DNA from: Paenibacillus sp. GSMTC-2017
GTDB taxonomy: Bacteria; Bacillota; Bacilli; Paenibacillales; Paenibacillaceae
Reading direction: 5' to 3'
Assembly: GCF_016019935.1 (NCBI RefSeq)
Contig: NZ_JAECMT010000004.1
Span: 124,833-188,832, forward strand
DNA length: 64,000 nucleotides
The position numbers were made by a program, and so were the translations under genes. Shown here piece by piece: positions 8,881 to 17,786 of this stretch (position 1 is the stretch's first letter; each line of letters starts with the position of its first letter). The notes below the pieces were generated by a model, which made no database searches, was not told where the DNA came from, and was given only the letters and a program-made list of their open reading frames with translations.

Positions 8881-8911
8881 AAACCGGCTGTATACGATAC
8901 AGTCGGTTTTG
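8881..8911 (+). terminator. Intra-operon hairpin between binding protein and permease
   Basis: A 13-base stem (AAACCGGCTGTAT with ATACAGTCGGTTT, one G-T pair) on a three-base loop, with a short T tract, lies between the binding-protein and permease genes. It probably acts as a partial terminator or 3'-end stabiliser, giving more binding protein than membrane components. Confidence 0.7.
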
Positions 8912-8936
8912 TAATTAGGGAATAGGAGGAATAAGC

Positions 8937-9677
8937 ATGAGTATTGAATGGATCATAAGAATTGTAGAAGAAAACTGGCAGATGTTCCTGCGCGGCGCAG
9001 GGATGACGCTATTTATTTCAATAATCGGAACCGTAGTTGGCGCCTTCATCGGCCTATTGGCTGGAGTAATAAGAACGATACCTACGCCAAGAAGTATATT
9101 AAAAAAAGTATTGCTTAAGATTACGAATATTGTTTTGTCTGTTTATATTGAAGTTTTCCGTGGAACACCAATGATCGTCCAAGCGATGGTCATATATTAT
9201 GGCTCGGCATTAGCTTTTGACCTGCAATTGAATGCCATCCACGCAGCTCTCATTATCGTTGCCATCAACACGGGAGCTTATATGGCAGAAATCGTTCGAG
9301 GTGGAATTTTATCCATTGATAAAGGCCAGTTCGAAGCGGCTCAGGCGATAGGTATGAACCACCTGCAGATGATGATTAACATCGTATTGCCGCAAGTCAT
9401 TCGCAATATTTTACCGGCGACAGGTAATCAGTTTGTAATCAATATAAAAGATACGTCTGTACTTAACGTCATCGCCGTTTCAGAGCTTTATTTCATGACG
9501 AAGTCTATTTCAGGAAATAATTTCCGATATTTCGAATCCTTCTTTGTCGCATGTGTTCTATACTTTGTTATGACTTTTACTGTTACGAGAATTTTACTTT
9601 ATATCGAAAAAAGATTAGATGGTTCTAAGAGCTATAAGATGGAACCCGCTAGATCTAGAAGGGGAGACATAGGCTGA
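8937..9677 (+). CDS. Amino-acid ABC transporter permease (HisM/GlnP type; probably lysine)
   Basis: The protein is 246 residues with about five membrane helices. It has the family motif [13 protein letters not shown] near residue 75 and the EAA loop ([20 protein letters not shown], about residues 134-153) that docks onto the ATPase. It is a single permease gene, so it probably works as a homodimer. It lies between the binding protein and the ATPase, and its stop codon overlaps the ATPase start by one base, showing tight translational coupling. Expression should fall when lysine is abundant because of the leader riboswitch. Confidence 0.88.
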   Translation: MSIEWIIRIVEENWQMFLRGAGMTLFISIIGTVVGAFIGLLAGVIRTIPTPRSILKKVLLKITNIVLSVYIEVFRGTPMIVQAMVIYYGSALAFDLQLNAIHAALIIVAINTGAYMAEIVRGGILSIDKGQFEAAQAIGMNHLQMMINIVLPQVIRNILPATGNQFVINIKDTSVLNVIAVSELYFMTKSISGNNFRYFESFFVACVLYFVMTFTVTRILLYIEKRLDGSKSYKMEPARSRRGDIG

Positions 9678-10426
9678 TGGGTAACGTTATCGACATTCAA
9701 CATGTAAATAAAAGCTACGGTGCAAATGAAGTGCTGAAGGACATCGTATTTTCTGTAAAACATGGCGAAGTGGTCACCATTATTGGTTCCTCAGGATCGG
9801 GGAAATCGACGCTCCTTCGTTGTATTAACCTTTTAGAAATTCCTAGTGGTGGGCAAATTCACTACCTTGGCGAAAATATATTGGATGGTAATCATAACAT
9901 TCCATCCTATCGTACGAAGCTCGGGATGGTGTTTCAACAATTCAACCTGTTTGAAAATCATGATGTGCTTGGTAATTGTGTTGTAGGCCAAGTTAAAGTG
10001 TTGAAGCGATCCAAGGAAGAAGCGGAACAAATCGCTAGAAAATATCTGAAAACAGTAGGCATGGAGAGCTATATTAATGCTAAGCCTAGGCAATTATCAG
10101 GTGGCCAAAAACAACGTGTAGCCATTGCTAGAGCTTTATCGATGGAACCTGATGTTTTGTTGTTTGATGAACCTACATCTGCTCTCGATCCTGAGATGGT
10201 AGGCGAGGTGCTTAAAGTGATGAAGGAACTTGCAGAATCAGGGCTAACGATGCTTATCGTCACACATGAAATGGATTTTGCAAGGGAAGTGTCGGACCGA
10301 GTGGTGTTTATGGATAAAGGTGTGATTGCCGAAGAAGGGACACCGGAACAAATTTTTAACCAGCCTAGACAAGAACGTACGAAGGAATTCCTAAAGCGAA
10401 CGTTAGTTAATCATATCCGAACTTAA
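9677..10426 (+). CDS. Amino-acid ABC transporter ATP-binding protein (GlnQ/ArtM type; probably lysine)
   Basis: The 249-residue protein has all ABC ATPase motifs: Walker [10 protein letters not shown] (about 38-46), Q-loop VFQQFNLF, signature LSGGQKQR, Walker [15 protein letters not shown], and the switch His in IVTHEM. It energises import through the permease directly upstream, with which it overlaps by one base. It is the last gene of the riboswitch-controlled operon and is followed by a strong terminator. Confidence 0.92.
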   Translation: MGNVIDIQHVNKSYGANEVLKDIVFSVKHGEVVTIIGSSGSGKSTLLRCINLLEIPSGGQIHYLGENILDGNHNIPSYRTKLGMVFQQFNLFENHDVLGNCVVGQVKVLKRSKEEAEQIARKYLKTVGMESYINAKPRQLSGGQKQRVAIARALSMEPDVLLFDEPTSALDPEMVGEVLKVMKELAESGLTMLIVTHEMDFAREVSDRVVFMDKGVIAEEGTPEQIFNQPRQERTKEFLKRTLVNHIRT

Positions 10427-10447
10427 TTTCGTTCAAGTGAGATCAAA

Positions 10448-10479
10448 GAAAGGGCCATCCTCAAAAGAATGGCCCTTTC
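10448..10479. terminator. Terminator after the lysine transporter operon
   Basis: A perfect 11-base stem (GAAAGGGCCAT with ATGGCCCTTTC) on a ten-base loop lies between the convergent transporter and aldehyde dehydrogenase genes. It can serve both directions. Confidence 0.8.
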
Positions 10480-10535
10480 ATTTGTCATTCGGCACTGCCG
10501 CCCTCACATCATTATCCAGCGATGATTGATTCCCC

Positions 10536-11984
10536 CTAAAACGGAAATTGTCGTTCTTCTATTTGAATAGAAACCCACTTCGTTTCTGTAAATTCATCAA
10601 TCACCCAAGGGTTGCCGAAACGGCCCATACCGGAGCCTTTTACGCCGCCAAATGGTGTATTTTCAATCGCATTGACTGTTTGATCATTGACATGAGTCAT
10701 ACCAAACTCTAAATCTGCGGCTAACTGCTCACCTTTTTCCAAATCTGCTGTAAAGATAGCTGAACTTAGACCGAACTCTGTGTTATTGGCAATTTCAATT
10801 GCCGCTTCATCTGATTTTGCTTTAATGATGGATACAACTGGTGAGAAAAATTCTGTTTGTGCTAAACGACTGTCAGGGAATACATTCCCGAATATTGCAG
10901 GTGTCAAAATATTTCCTTCACGTCTGCTATCCAGCAATATTTCTACACCTGTTGTTTTTGCTTCTTCTATGAAACCTTGCACTTTTTCAAGTTGACGTGT
11001 GTTAATAATCGGTCCGATTATGGTAGAAGGGTCCAGTGGATCACCGATCGGTAATTGTTTTGCACGTTCAACAAATTTAGCAACGAATGCATCATAGATA
11101 TCTTCATGCAGCACAATACGGTTAATCATCATACAAATTTGACCTTGGTGAAGGAATTTGCCAAAGATGGAAGCATTAATAGCTGCATCAACATTTGCAT
11201 CTTTTAAGACAACGAGTGGAGCGTTACCACCAAGCTCTAATGCCACTGGCTTTAACAGGCCACCAGCTAATTTACCAATATGGCGTCCAACTGGCGTAGA
11301 GCCTGTGAAGCTAATAAATTTTGAATGGCGATGCTCGATCATCGTATCACCAATTTCAGGAATTTCGGTTAAAATGACATTAAAAACGCCAGCTGGAATA
11401 CCTGCTTCTTCAAAAGCTTTCGCCATAATAGTACCGCCTGTTAATGCTGTTTGAATGTCGCCTTTGTGCACAACTGCATTTCCTAATGCCAAAGCAGGGA
11501 CAATCGTACGCATCGATAAAAATAACGGAAAGTTAAATGGAGAAATGGAAGAAATAACGCCTAGCGGCTTGCGGTATACTTTATTTACTTTGCCAGGCAT
11601 CGTCATTGGTACTTCACGACCACCTAAAGAATCAACATAAGTTAAAGCTTCTTTTAAGCAAGCAAGTGTTAAATCAATTTCCACTTTTGCTTTAATAAAA
11701 GTGGAACCAGCTTCTACAGCTAATACTTTAATGATTTCTTCTTCGTTATCAATAAAATATTGTATCGTTTTGTTTAATACTTCCGTTCGGAGATTAGTAT
11801 CTGCTGCCCACGCTTTGTATGAAGCATTCCCTGCTTCATAAGCTTCTTCAAGCTGCGCTTTTGTAGCGATCGGAAACGTTGCAAGTTCAGCATCGTTATA
11901 TGGATTTGTTAATGTATAGCTTGAACCTTTTCCGCTTACCCACTGGCCATTAATATAGTTTTTTGTTAATTGCTCGAAGTTCAT
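10536..11984 (-). CDS. NAD(P)-dependent aldehyde dehydrogenase (benzaldehyde/vanillin dehydrogenase-like)
   Basis: The 482-residue protein has the usual ALDH length. It contains SPFNFPLFLSMR in the coenzyme site, FTGSTPVG, the general-base Glu in LELGGNAP, the catalytic Cys in GQICMMINR, and EFFSPVVS near the end. GQIC in place of GQVC, MINR and the VYRKPLGVISSISPFNFP block resemble the benzaldehyde/vanillin dehydrogenase branch (YfmT, XylC). Together with the alcohol dehydrogenase 18 bases upstream it would turn an aromatic or similar alcohol into the acid in two steps. The ATG has AAGGGGG upstream. The substrate is inferred, not shown. Confidence 0.85.
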   Translation of the reverse strand: MNFEQLTKNYINGQWVSGKGSSYTLTNPYNDAELATFPIATKAQLEEAYEAGNASYKAWAADTNLRTEVLNKTIQYFIDNEEEIIKVLAVEAGSTFIKAKVEIDLTLACLKEALTYVDSLGGREVPMTMPGKVNKVYRKPLGVISSISPFNFPLFLSMRTIVPALALGNAVVHKGDIQTALTGGTIMAKAFEEAGIPAGVFNVILTEIPEIGDTMIEHRHSKFISFTGSTPVGRHIGKLAGGLLKPVALELGGNAPLVVLKDANVDAAINASIFGKFLHQGQICMMINRIVLHEDIYDAFVAKFVERAKQLPIGDPLDPSTIIGPIINTRQLEKVQGFIEEAKTTGVEILLDSRREGNILTPAIFGNVFPDSRLAQTEFFSPVVSIIKAKSDEAAIEIANNTEFGLSSAIFTADLEKGEQLAADLEFGMTHVNDQTVNAIENTPFGGVKGSGMGRFGNPWVIDEFTETKWVSIQIEERQFPF

Positions 11985-12002
11985 CGCTTAAGTCCCCCTT
12001 CA

Positions 12003-13112
12003 TTATGCTTCGTATGCTTTATCCAAAATCAAAATGGGTTTAATCGCTGAACCGTTTTTCGAATCTTCAAAGGCTTCATTAATTTGCTCGAATTCATAAA
12101 ATTTAACCATTTTATCAACTGGGAACTGGCCATTTTTAAAGAATCGTACAAGCTTTGGAATGATGAGTTGAGGAACTGCATCGCCTTCAATAACACCTTT
12201 TAACGTTAATGCGTTTGCTACTATTTCATTAAAAACATTAAATGTTAGATCGCGTTTGCCAACTGCTACTGTTGCCGCTACACCTTTAACACGTAGGCAG
12301 CGGAGAGAAGATAATGTGACTTCTGGTACTCCCGTTGTTTCTAGTGAATAGTCTGCACCTTTGTCGGTAATTTCTTTGATTTTTGCCACTACATCTTCAT
12401 TTTTGCTGTTAATGGTATGTGTGGCGCCTAATTCTTTCGCTAATTCAAGACGGCTGTCGTGAATATCTACTGCGATAATAGGGTTGCAACCGGCAATTTT
12501 GGCAGCCATCATTCCACTAAGACCTACTGCACCTGTTCCGAATACGACAAAACTTGAACCTGGTTCTGGAGCAAGAGAGTTGAAAACGGTACCACTTCCA
12601 GTCATAATTCCACAGCCAAATGGGCCTAAGAAGCGTAGATCGACATCTTTATCTACTTTTACAACGTTTTTTTCGCCTACTGTTGCATACGTTGCAAATG
12701 AAGATTGTCCGAAAAATTGGGAAACATCTTGTCCGTCGTCTGTATGAAGAGGGGTTACACCATGATTATTTTTACCTGCAAAATTTAGCGGAATCATACT
12801 TTCACAGCCGCCCGCATTACCCTCTAAGCAGTTTTCACAATGACCACAATAGGAGAATCCTAGAACGACATGGTCGCCGGGCTTTACTGTTGTAATGTTG
12901 CTGCCTACTTGTTCGACAATACCGGAACCTTCATGTCCTAAAACTGCCGGGTACGGCACAGGTAATGTATGATCTAGAACAGTTGCATCTGTATGACAGA
13001 TGCCTGATGCAATTATTTTAACAAGAACTTCATCTGCTTTAGGCTCGTCCAATAAAAGTGTTTGTTTCTGAAAATTGTTGTCATTACTTGTTACCATTGC
13101 TTGTATTTTCAT
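12003..13112 (-). CDS. Zinc-dependent NAD alcohol dehydrogenase (aryl/benzyl-alcohol dehydrogenase-like)
   Basis: This medium-chain dehydrogenase has catalytic zinc ligands in ICHTD and GHEGSG, and a four-Cys structural zinc loop, CGHCENCLEGNAGGC. The Rossmann motif is FGTGAVGLSG, followed by an Asp (AVDIHDSR) that favours NAD over NADP. The zinc-loop spacing and general layout match benzyl-alcohol dehydrogenases such as XylB. A GTG lies at 13121, but the ATG at 13112 has AAAGGAG eight bases upstream and is preferred. It is the first gene of the operon with the aldehyde dehydrogenase and is divergent from a TetR regulator, the probable controller. Confidence 0.85.
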   Translation of the reverse strand: MKIQAMVTSNDNNFQKQTLLLDEPKADEVLVKIIASGICHTDATVLDHTLPVPYPAVLGHEGSGIVEQVGSNITTVKPGDHVVLGFSYCGHCENCLEGNAGGCESMIPLNFAGKNNHGVTPLHTDDGQDVSQFFGQSSFATYATVGEKNVVKVDKDVDLRFLGPFGCGIMTGSGTVFNSLAPEPGSSFVVFGTGAVGLSGMMAAKIAGCNPIIAVDIHDSRLELAKELGATHTINSKNEDVVAKIKEITDKGADYSLETTGVPEVTLSSLRCLRVKGVAATVAVGKRDLTFNVFNEIVANALTLKGVIEGDAVPQLIIPKLVRFFKNGQFPVDKMVKFYEFEQINEAFEDSKNGSAIKPILILDKAYEA

Positions 13113-13178
13113 GTTAGTCACTCCTTTAATGGTATGGAACAGATCCGTTTATGAAAGCGATATTTTCGGTTCAATTAT

Positions 13179-13207
13179 GTTATATTATCTTTGACTCATT
13201 GCTTCAA
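13179..13207 (-). promoter_or_regulatory. Probable promoter of the dehydrogenase operon
   Basis: On the minus strand, TTGAAG (13207-13202) and TATAAC (13184-13179) are 17 bases apart, about 65 bases upstream of the alcohol dehydrogenase start. The TetR gene starts 70 bases away on the other strand, so a shared operator is likely here. I did not find a clean palindrome. Confidence 0.5.
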
Positions 13208-13277
13208 TCACTAAAAATCCGTTTTTGTATCGGTTTTCAACACTTTTGTCAGAATGTCTTTTTTTGTGGGGGTAATT

Positions 13278-13877
13278 ATGGAAAAAAAAGAGGATCGGCG
13301 TATAGAGCGAACAAAAGATATATTACGAAAGACGTTTAAAGAGCTTGTTTTGGAACGAGGATATTCACGCGTCCGTGTAAAAGATATTGTTGATGCAGCG
13401 AATTATAATCGGACGACATTTTATGTCCATTTTCTAGGGAAAGAAGAGCTTGCGAAGGATGTTATCGAGCTTGAAATGAAAGATTTTGTTCATGAATTTT
13501 GTAAACCATTGCGCGATAATCCGGTACTTGATTTACGCCAAATGAGTCCGTCAGGCACGGATGTTTTTCATTATATTAAAGAAAATAGGAGCTACTTTGA
13601 TTTACTTGTAATCGATGATCCCGTACCAGATATAAACCAAGCATTGCTGCGGGACTTACAAGAGATTTTTCAAAATCGAATGTCCTTTGTAGGTGATCAA
13701 GCTCCTGAAATTAATGCACAATACTTTATCCACTACAGATCATATGGTATTTATGGATTTATACTAGAATGGATTCGTAATGGCTACGATGCTACACCTT
13801 CCGAAATGGCGAGGCGTATTATTAATCTATTGCATTATCATTCGCCAATCATGATACAAATGAGAGAAGATATTTAA
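13278..13877 (+). CDS. TetR/AcrR family transcriptional regulator
   Basis: The protein is about 199 residues. The N-terminal helix-turn-helix runs from RTKDILRKTFKELVLERGYS through VKDIVDAANYNRTTFYVHF (about residues 10-55), typical of TetR. The C-terminal part fits a TetR_C ligand/dimer domain. An ATG at 13254 is in frame, but the ATG at 13278 has a GGGGG site five bases upstream and gives the usual TetR N-terminus. It is divergent from the alcohol/aldehyde dehydrogenase operon, which it probably represses; the inducer may be an aldehyde or alcohol. A terminator follows directly. Confidence 0.85.
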   Translation: MEKKEDRRIERTKDILRKTFKELVLERGYSRVRVKDIVDAANYNRTTFYVHFLGKEELAKDVIELEMKDFVHEFCKPLRDNPVLDLRQMSPSGTDVFHYIKENRSYFDLLVIDDPVPDINQALLRDLQEIFQNRMSFVGDQAPEINAQYFIHYRSYGIYGFILEWIRNGYDATPSEMARRIINLLHYHSPIMIQMREDI

Positions 13878-13889
13878 CCTATTATACTG

Positions 13890-13928
13890 AGCTATCCCTG
13901 GATCTAAAAAACCAGGGGTAGCTTTTTG
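13890..13928 (+). terminator. Terminator of the TetR gene
   Basis: A 12-base stem (AGCTATCCCTGG with CCAGGGGTAGCT, one G-T pair) followed by five T. Confidence 0.85.
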
Positions 13929-13959
13929 ATATTACAGTGTAAAAAACGCAAGCAGACTA

Positions 13960-13988
13960 TTGGCTAATCGTTGGTAATCCGATATACA
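13960..13988 (+). promoter_or_regulatory. Candidate promoter of the RCC1-like SLH protein gene
   Basis: TTGGCT and TATACA are 17 bases apart, about 40 bases upstream of the start codon. The match is partial. Confidence 0.35.
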
Positions 13989-14029
13989 GTATAACGAAAA
14001 GATATGGCAAACTTTAGGAGGATCATGCA

Positions 14030-16726
14030 ATGAAACGATTGATAGCAGCGTTGTTAAGCTTTATTTTAATCATCATCAGTACGATTTATACAAATACGGT
14101 TCAAGCTAGTGGGAATGGCACAAGTGACCTTAGTGAAGGGCAATATACACGTGTTGGGGAGGATTACGATATCCTTGACGAGAATGTGCTACTGGCGAAA
14201 AAGGATGGAACCGTATGGGGGTGGCACATCACCGGAACTGTGGAAGATCCGATTAATCCTTCAGATACATTTTATAAAGCCAATTTGGTGCAAATTCCGG
14301 GCTTGCAGGATGTGAAGCAAATCGTAGTTGAAAGGAAGGGGAACAGCAATTTTATTTATACGACTAATTACGTTGCGCTAAAAAAAGACGGGACCGTATC
14401 GTATTGGGACGCCAAGTCTGGCGGAACTCTTCGAACCAGTTCTTCCACTGCTCCATCCAGCATCACAGGTTTGACTGACGTAATCTCAATCGCAGCAAAT
14501 TTTAACGTTAACTATGATTACAAGACCTTGTTCGCATTAAAATCAGATGGTTCGGTATGGTTTTGGGGAAGTGAAATAGGGGATTCCGGGCAAGTAGCCC
14601 ATGAAAAACTGCTTGATGATGTCATGTCTATAAAGTCTATGGGCGGTCATGTATACGTCGTCAAAAAAGACGGTTCTGTATGGAGCTGGAATGCAGCTTC
14701 GTTCCTTCCCTATAACCTTTCTAAAAACAAAGGTCCAGAGAAAATGGAAGGACTTTCTGGGATTGTGAGCATACAACTAGATATCTATACGAACTATGCC
14801 TACAAGCTAGATGGTACAGTCTGGTCATGGCCAAGGATTGACCCGCATAGTACTCCCATACAAGTACATACACCAACAGACACGCAATTTATTATTCAAT
14901 TTAACTGGAACCAAGATCCGAATATCGACAAAATGTATGCTTTCCGAGGGGACGATCAGTTGTGGTCAGTGGAAAACGGGAACGTTCTCCCCGGGCTTAG
15001 CGATATCGTTTCCGTTCACCAAAGAGGCTCGTATGCAGCTACAAGGTATCATTATGCACTAAAAAAGGATCAAACGTTGTGGGCTTGGGGAGATCCTTCT
15101 TCTGCTTTGCCAAAGCTTGTTGTTTTTACGAAACAAACGGTAACGGGTACTCGACTTAAGCCAACTGATAAGCCAACCGATAATGGATCTGAGACAAAAG
15201 CTAAACCTACGACACAGACTTCGCCAGAAATTAGTCTTTATCCCTTTGTCACAATGCTTGAGCCTGGCGAAAAACAGTTCATTGCTGCAAAAAGTTTGCA
15301 GGGGACAAAAGTAACGTACACCATTGACGATCCTAGCATAGGAACATTGTCGAGTGTGAATGGCATACAGATCTTAGAAGCTAATAGACCTGGACAAACC
15401 ATTGTGAGAGCAACCTCAAGCAGAGTGGGTTTTCCAGACGTAACTTCATACTTCATGTTATATGTCTTTGATAGCAAAATGTTATCCGAAACGTACTTTA
15501 CTGCCATTAAGTCGATTCCTGCCGCTGATAAAAAAAAACCCTTTATTGTGGAGGGAGTGACTGAGGCAGGAGAGCTTATGATCACAAAATCAAGCAATGA
15601 AAAGCTAATGCCAGTTAACGGGCAATTTGTCCTTACGACCGAGTTAATGAACCGCATTGCTGGCAATGCGTTAAAGGCAAAGTCTACGGTGGAGCAGACG
15701 CTAGAGAATAACGAGATTGTTCTAGCTAGAAAGTTAACAGTTAATGGGGAAGTTTCGCCAATTTCAGAACAAAACGAATATACGTTGAAGCTATACAAGG
15801 ATAGCCTAGTTGCTCGGAAAGATCTGGACTATATTACTTTTCAAGCAGGGGATGCGAAACTAATGGTTAATCTTGCGACCGCAGATGACCTGTTCCATTC
15901 GCTCCAAGTTATCGTTATTCGGCTTGTCAAAGAAAATAACGGCGGCTATCGCGTACAATTTCTTAATGAACAAGGACAGGAGCTTTCTAACGTATCAAGC
16001 AATATCAGACTGATCTTGCCTATGAACGATACAGACGCAGTGAGTAACAGCGTATTTTTCACAAATGGGGAAATAACGCAGCCAATCGGCGGAAAGTTCA
16101 ATCCTAACAAAAACGGCATGGAAGTTGAAATAAACCGTTCCGGAACGTACTTCTTGTACGATAATTTCAAATCGTTCCCTGATGTTGAAAATCGGGACCC
16201 AGAGTTAAAACAAGCAGTACAATTTCTGAGTGCTAAAGGAATCGTTAACGGGAAAGACAATGGCAATTTTGAGCCTGATTCGCTGCTCACCCGTGCCGAG
16301 TTTACGGCTATGCTTGTTAGAGCTTTTTACGCTTTGGATGAAACAGCGACAGAAAGTTTTTCAGACGTGCATAAGCCGCAGTGGCATGTTCCATTTATCG
16401 CTTCATCCGAAAAAAAGCATATCGTTGAGGGCTATCCCGATGGCACGTTTAGACCAGATCATACGATATCCAGACAAGAAATGACTGCAATCGGTGCAAG
16501 ATCACTGCATGAAAAGAAAGGGTATTTTTACCCTTCGAATACGGAGGACTACCTGAGTCAATTTATAGACCAAGAAACGATATCTAATTGGGCCAAACCA
16601 ACTATGGCTTTAGCTGTAAAACAGCGCTTGATCGATGATCCAGCCGATAAGCAGATACGAGCTCGCGAAGCTGTCACACGCGGAGAAGCTGCTCGAATGC
16701 TATACCGGCTCTATTTACAGCTTTGA
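14030..16726 (+). CDS. SLH-anchored surface protein with RCC1-like beta-propeller repeats
   Basis: The protein is 898 residues with a signal peptide (about 1-26, ending VQAS). Residues about 45-365 hold repeats of the form ALKKDGTVW.W / VVKKDGSVWSWN, the signature of bacterial RCC1-like (ATS1-type) propellers. A bacterial Ig-like segment (about 390-460, LEPGEKQFIAAKSLQGTKVT) follows, then a region of about 240 residues that I do not recognise. Three SLH motifs (about 718-898) close the protein, including GYPDGTFRPDHTISRQEM. The SLH end should hold it on the cell-wall polymer while the propeller may bind a ligand. It is monocistronic with an AGGAGG site. Confidence 0.8.
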   Translation: MKRLIAALLSFILIIISTIYTNTVQASGNGTSDLSEGQYTRVGEDYDILDENVLLAKKDGTVWGWHITGTVEDPINPSDTFYKANLVQIPGLQDVKQIVVERKGNSNFIYTTNYVALKKDGTVSYWDAKSGGTLRTSSSTAPSSITGLTDVISIAANFNVNYDYKTLFALKSDGSVWFWGSEIGDSGQVAHEKLLDDVMSIKSMGGHVYVVKKDGSVWSWNAASFLPYNLSKNKGPEKMEGLSGIVSIQLDIYTNYAYKLDGTVWSWPRIDPHSTPIQVHTPTDTQFIIQFNWNQDPNIDKMYAFRGDDQLWSVENGNVLPGLSDIVSVHQRGSYAATRYHYALKKDQTLWAWGDPSSALPKLVVFTKQTVTGTRLKPTDKPTDNGSETKAKPTTQTSPEISLYPFVTMLEPGEKQFIAAKSLQGTKVTYTIDDPSIGTLSSVNGIQILEANRPGQTIVRATSSRVGFPDVTSYFMLYVFDSKMLSETYFTAIKSIPAADKKKPFIVEGVTEAGELMITKSSNEKLMPVNGQFVLTTELMNRIAGNALKAKSTVEQTLENNEIVLARKLTVNGEVSPISEQNEYTLKLYKDSLVARKDLDYITFQAGDAKLMVNLATADDLFHSLQVIVIRLVKENNGGYRVQFLNEQGQELSNVSSNIRLILPMNDTDAVSNSVFFTNGEITQPIGGKFNPNKNGMEVEINRSGTYFLYDNFKSFPDVENRDPELKQAVQFLSAKGIVNGKDNGNFEPDSLLTRAEFTAMLVRAFYALDETATESFSDVHKPQWHVPFIASSEKKHIVEGYPDGTFRPDHTISRQEMTAIGARSLHEKKGYFYPSNTEDYLSQFIDQETISNWAKPTMALAVKQRLIDDPADKQIRAREAVTRGEAARMLYRLYLQL

Positions 16727-16731
16727 TCCAA

Positions 16732-17549
16732 TCACAGACGTTCGTCATTATAGAAATTGAGAGGGAAATGGTCATCGTCATTGTAAACTCGAAACTCATA
16801 TCCTAGTTCCTTATAAAATGCGATTATGTCGGAAGTGCTTGTAAGGTTTGCTCGTTTTCATGTAAGAGAATCACTTCTGTATTTCTTTTCGTTTGCGATT
16901 TAATCGACTCTACAATTTGGTTTGGATTATCTTTAAACTTCCAGTCATTAGAATCAATTGTCCAGTCCCAAATTTTAATTCCGGCTTCTGCAATTTGATT
17001 GCGAATGTGTTGATTTTTTAAGCCTGGTACCGAACCATAAGGTGGACGAACGAGTTTAGGATTTGTACCTGTAATAGCTTGAATAAGAGACCTTGTTTCT
17101 TCCATCTCTGATACAAACAGTCCGTTATCATATATCTTTTCTTTGCTGTGTGTCATACTATGAGCACCAACATAATGGCCTTCTTCGGTTGCTCGCTTGA
17201 CACTTTCTTGTAAATTGATTTTTTGTAAGTGGATTCCCTGCATAAAAAAGGTTGCTGGTATATCTTGCTCTTCTAATACATCTAAAAACTGGTTTGTTAA
17301 TGTGGTAGGTCCATCATCGAAGGTTAAATAAACAACTTTGCCCGTAGGTTCCTCTGCGGGTCTTGTTTCTTTTTCTGGCAGTAGGGCACTTGGTATGGTA
17401 TTTTCTTTGGCTACCACTTCTTCTTCAGGTGCAGATGTGAGCTTTCCTATTAAAAGAATCATTAGGATAATGGCTAATAAAACAACGACTAATCTTCTTC
17501 GTTTCTTTTTTAGGCTACTTCTTTTACTATAACTCTGTAATGTATGCAT
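16732..17549 (-). pseudogene. Polysaccharide deacetylase, C-terminus frameshifted
   Basis: The intact frame (17549 to 16824) encodes a membrane anchor (about 20-38) and a NodB-type deacetylase domain with all five motifs: TFDDGP, HSMTH, RPPYG, DWTIDSNDW and VILLHE. These enzymes remove N-acetyl groups from peptidoglycan or chitin-like glycans outside the cell. The frame stops abruptly after QALPT. The expected family C-terminus (DIIAFYKELGYEF and onwards to the stop at 16732-16734) continues in the next frame. One extra base at about 16828-16832 would restore a protein of about 275 residues. All catalytic motifs precede the break, so activity may survive. It ends six bases from the convergent SLH gene, with no terminator visible. 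Confidence 0.75.
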
Positions 17550-17700
17550 GCTTCATCTAGCCTTTCTGTCTGGGTTCTGTTGTGTCAATAAAACGTTACT
17601 GCCTTCCAGTACAGAGCTAGTGTAGCAAGCGAATATATGATAAGTGAGATAGACTTGTATAGAAGTCGTAAAATGTGATTCCAACAGGCTGTATAAGCGC

Positions 17701-17730
17701 AAAAAAGGGCCATCCCGCAAAGGATGGCCT
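17701..17730 (-). terminator. Terminator of the deiminase gene
   Basis: Read on the minus strand, a nine-base stem (AGGCCATCC with GGATGGCCC, one mismatch at the base) is followed by six T. It lies 57 bases past the stop of the agmatine-deiminase homologue. Confidence 0.85.
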
Positions 17731-17786
17731 AAAACTTGCCTAATGATTTATTTTCAAACATGTCACATTCATCGTAACGGCCGAAA

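Noticed and set aside
15238..15798. 186-codon minus-strand frame inside the RCC1-like SLH gene
   Set aside because: Composition is that of a shadow frame; no start signal and the opposite strand is clearly coding.
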